64,000 nucleotides of DNA, from contig NZ_JAFMZQ010000001.1 in NCBI RefSeq assembly GCF_024436415.1, positions 2,232,001-2,296,000 on the forward strand. Direction: 5' to 3'. The notes under the pieces are model-generated. The model saw only the letters and a program-made list of their open reading frames with translations, was not told the origin of the DNA and made no database searches. This document shows positions 62,025-64,000 of the stretch, in pieces. The translations under genes and the position numbers were made by a program. The stretch comes from Pedobacter deserti. Lineage in GTDB: Bacteria; Bacteroidota; Bacteroidia; Sphingobacteriales; Sphingobacteriaceae. The first letter of the stretch is position 1. The number at the start of each line of letters is the position of its first letter.

Positions 62025-62177
62025 TACCTAAAAAGCTTAATTCAAAAGTATACTAAAAAGTAGAATATTGTACCTAATAAATATCGGAATTTTAAATTCA
62101 CGTATTTTTTAGTACAAAAACAAACAAAATAGGTGGTTGTTTGTCTTCAGATTAGTATAAATATAAACTAATCATTT

Positions 62178-63134
62178 ATGAAAAACTTTAGATTTACCAA
62201 ATTGAAAAGCGCAGCTGTGTTCGCTGCGTTTTCTGCTGCGGTGCTGCTGGTTTCATGCAAAAAAGACGACGATAGGGTCGTAGTGCCTGATACGAGCATC
62301 GCTGCCATTGTTTCGGCCAACAGTAATTTCTCTTTGCTGAAAACAGCGCTGGTACAGGCTGGCCTTACTGAAGCGCTGTCGGGCACCGGAAACTTTACCG
62401 TGTTTGCACCTAACAATGCTGCATTTGCTGCCGCGGGTCTCGACACAGAAGCGAAAATTAAAGCTGTTCCTGTAGAAAACCTGAAAAAGATCTTATTGTA
62501 CCATGTTCTTGGTCAGCGCGTTCCGGCTTCGGCTATTGCCACCGCCAGCAACACGCAGGTTAAAACCTATAACGACCTGACTGTTTATGTTACCAAGAAT
62601 TCCTCAGGTGTATTTGTGAACGGCGCTGCGGTAACGCAAGCGGATGTTGCCGCGAGCAATGGTGTGATACACGTGATCAATATGGTGTTGATGCCGCCTT
62701 CCGGAAATATCGTTGAGGCCGCGCAGGGCAATGCCAACTTCAGCTTTCTGGTAGCTGCCGTGTTAAGGGCTAGCCAGGGCAGCACCAACGTAGCGCAGGT
62801 GCTTTCGGGTGCCGGACCGCTTACGGTATTCGCGCCAACCAATCAGGCCTTTATCAATGCAGGTTTTGCCAGTGTAGCTGCCATTCAGGCCGCAGATCCA
62901 GCTGTGCTTGCCAATATTCTGACTTATCACGTAGTACCTGGAAGGGTTTTGTCGAGCGATCTGACAGAAGGAGCTAAGCCGGTTACAGCAAATGGCGCTT
63001 CGTTAACCGTAACACTATCTGGCGGTGCCAAAGTAAAAGGAAATTCTAATACTACCGCATCGGCCATTACGTCGGCCAACATGCTTACGAGCAATGGCGT
63101 CATTCACGTCATCGATCAGGTATTAATGCCGTAA
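62178..63134 (+). CDS. Lipoprotein with two fasciclin (FAS1) domains
   Basis: A 318-residue surface lipoprotein. Lipobox VSC at about residue 30 is followed by Lys-Lys-Asp-Asp. Two FAS1 domains follow (about 40-172 and 180-318). Each has an FTVFAPNNAAF/LTVFAPTNQAF strand, a YHVLGQRV/YHVVPGRV motif and an NGVIHVI(N/D)xVLMP ending. FAS1 domains mediate adhesion to matrices or cells. A strong terminator follows. It may be regulated by the divergent MarR protein. Confidence 0.92.
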   Translation: MKNFRFTKLKSAAVFAAFSAAVLLVSCKKDDDRVVVPDTSIAAIVSANSNFSLLKTALVQAGLTEALSGTGNFTVFAPNNAAFAAAGLDTEAKIKAVPVENLKKILLYHVLGQRVPASAIATASNTQVKTYNDLTVYVTKNSSGVFVNGAAVTQADVAASNGVIHVINMVLMPPSGNIVEAAQGNANFSFLVAAVLRASQGSTNVAQVLSGAGPLTVFAPTNQAFINAGFASVAAIQAADPAVLANILTYHVVPGRVLSSDLTEGAKPVTANGASLTVTLSGGAKVKGNSNTTASAITSANMLTSNGVIHVIDQVLMP

Positions 63135-63160
63135 CTTTTTTATAGAAGAACTTAAAAGGG

Positions 63161-63195
63161 AAAGTAACTGCTGGTAAAGCTGGCAGTTACTTTTT
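63161..63195 (+). terminator. Rho-independent terminator after the fasciclin gene
   Basis: AAAGTAACTGC (63161-63171) pairs perfectly with GCAGTTACTTT (63183-63193), followed by further T. Confidence 0.88.
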
Positions 63196-63236
63196 GTTGT
63201 TATACTGGTGGTGGGTTTATGAAACTACAGATAAAC

Positions 63237-63446
63237 TCACAGACGAGAAGACATTCTTTCAGCAAATTGATCAAGTGTGATTGTACGGCCAGCTTTGGCA
63301 TCTTCTTGGCCTCGTTTTATACTTTCTAAAACATGCTGCGGCAAAGTTTCTTCCTTTGTTTCTTCAAAAGGAACTTTCAACGCTTTTAAAATTGCCTTTA
63401 CAGCTTTGAGCTGATCTTTTTGAGGATGTACTACAATGGTTGCCAT
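63237..63446 (-). CDS. Small antitoxin-like protein
   Basis: A 69-residue product from ATG 63446 (MATIVVHPQKDQLKAVKAILKAL, then SIKRGQEDAKAGRTITLDQFAERM). This is the composition of small Bacteroidota antitoxin/DUF2683-like proteins: a short N-terminal strand, two helices and an extended toxin-binding tail. A longer start at 63533 is in frame but unlikely. No toxin gene is adjacent on the minus strand within the window. Confidence 0.6.
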   Translation of the reverse strand: MATIVVHPQKDQLKAVKAILKALKVPFEETKEETLPQHVLESIKRGQEDAKAGRTITLDQFAERMSSRL

Positions 63447-63558
63447 AGGCTGTCTATTAAAGTAAGTGTTACAAATATAACCAATATCAATGCCGGTGTG
63501 ATAATGATTTGATAAAAAAAATATTGTCTGCAACTTTGAGTTTTAATATTCATTTGAT

Positions 63559-64000
63559 ATGATCTTCAAGCCTAGTACAACAGGATTCGTCGGCCTTCTT
63601 TTGTTATTTGCCGTTTCTCTTTCAGGATATGCGCAGGCTGATAAGCCGAGCGACTTACATCTTTTTATGCAAAAGCATGCGGATACAACCATCATCATCG
63701 AATACCGAGGTGGTTGGATGACTCCGCACTGCCAGATGATCAGTAAAAAAGGGGACACCATCACGGCCTATACTTACCAAACGTATAATTCGCCGCTTTA
63801 CGGAGTTCTGATGCCGACAGCAATTCGTGAAAAACTAATTGAGGTGCATGATTTGAGGTCTGAAAGGTGGGGAGATGTAAACCGGATGCTTGACGTTAAA
63901 AAGGTATCCACCGAAGCACTTAGAAGGGCCTGGACAGCACTTGTCGCGGAAAAGCCCTGGGATGTGCGGGATGATACGATGGACGGTGTCGGTTGTCCTC
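63559..64000 (+). CDS. Secreted hypothetical protein, cut by the window end
   Basis: A frame open from ATG 63559 to the last base. The product starts with a signal peptide (GLLLLFAVSLSGYAQA), then a polar domain with TTIIIEYRGGWM, ISKKGDTITAYTYQ and RSERWGDVNRML. The 3' end is outside the window. No family is recognised. Confidence 0.65.
   Translation, partial: MIFKPSTTGFVGLLLLFAVSLSGYAQADKPSDLHLFMQKHADTTIIIEYRGGWMTPHCQMISKKGDTITAYTYQTYNSPLYGVLMPTAIREKLIEVHDLRSERWGDVNRMLDVKKVSTEALRRAWTALVAEKPWDVRDDTMDGVGCP

Overview
The window looks like the chromosome of a Bacteroidota bacterium, most likely a Sphingobacteriaceae-type organism (Pedobacter/Mucilaginibacter-like). The evidence is family content: a gliding-motility-associated C-terminal (type B, T9SS) cargo protein, DUF5686 and carboxypeptidase-regulatory-domain outer-membrane proteins, an ECF sigma/FecR pair, MG2-type giant proteins, VCBS/ASPIC lipoproteins, and several TAnnTTTG-type -7 promoter elements. 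No rRNA, tRNA or CRISPR array was seen.

1-6 kb holds short housekeeping transcription units: a membrane-anchored trypsin-like protease, a DUF72 protein, a 1-Cys peroxiredoxin, a cold-shock protein beside a separate basic peptide, an acyl-CoA desaturase, a small lipoprotein and a TruC-like pseudouridine synthase. 6-14.6 kb is one efflux/signalling operon (HlyD adaptor, TolC, MacB-type ATPase, two FtsX-type permeases, NtrC-family regulator, NtrY-like kinase). It is preceded by a sigma-54 type GG-N10-GC promoter and a perfect 16-bp palindrome, which suggests that the operon's own enhancer-binding protein controls it. 14.7-24.3 kb carries cell-surface genes (DUF5686 protein, lactonase-like protein, a large VCBS/ASPIC lipoprotein, a beta-barrel protein, a T9SS cargo protein). 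24.4-32.9 kb is an ECF sigma/FecR locus followed by a barrel-less STN protein and a 1770-residue MG2 protein made of two tandem copies of a normally single unit. 32.9-38.6 kb is an arginine cluster (arginine decarboxylase, CtlX, arginine deiminase-like protein, divergent argS). It is followed by an AI-2E family transporter and mnmE.

41.1-54.2 kb is an accessory island inserted just behind mnmE. It starts with hipBA, then a second, diverged copy of the last 335 bp of mnmE, then an AT-rich, translationally coupled four-gene cassette (43586-51150) that I do not recognise as any described system. The cassette encodes a GHKL-ATPase-like protein, a 1323-residue protein with two phosphoribosyltransferase-like modules and a C-terminal histidine-kinase-like ATPase domain, a receiver-domain protein without a DNA-binding domain, and a small membrane protein. 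The island ends in decayed coding DNA, a complete IS3-family element, a deleted IS256-family remnant, two small unknown genes and a second hipA remnant.

54.3-64 kb returns to ordinary chromosome: unknown envelope proteins, a DUF1801 protein, a SWIM zinc-finger/DUF6493 gene pair, orphan antitoxin-like genes, a MarR regulator divergent from a two-FAS1-domain lipoprotein, and a secreted protein cut by the window end. The four-gene cassette is the best candidate for an undescribed system. Its wiring (sensor ATPase, receiver, membrane protein, next to hipBA and IS elements) fits a two-component-like defence or stress module, but that function is inference.
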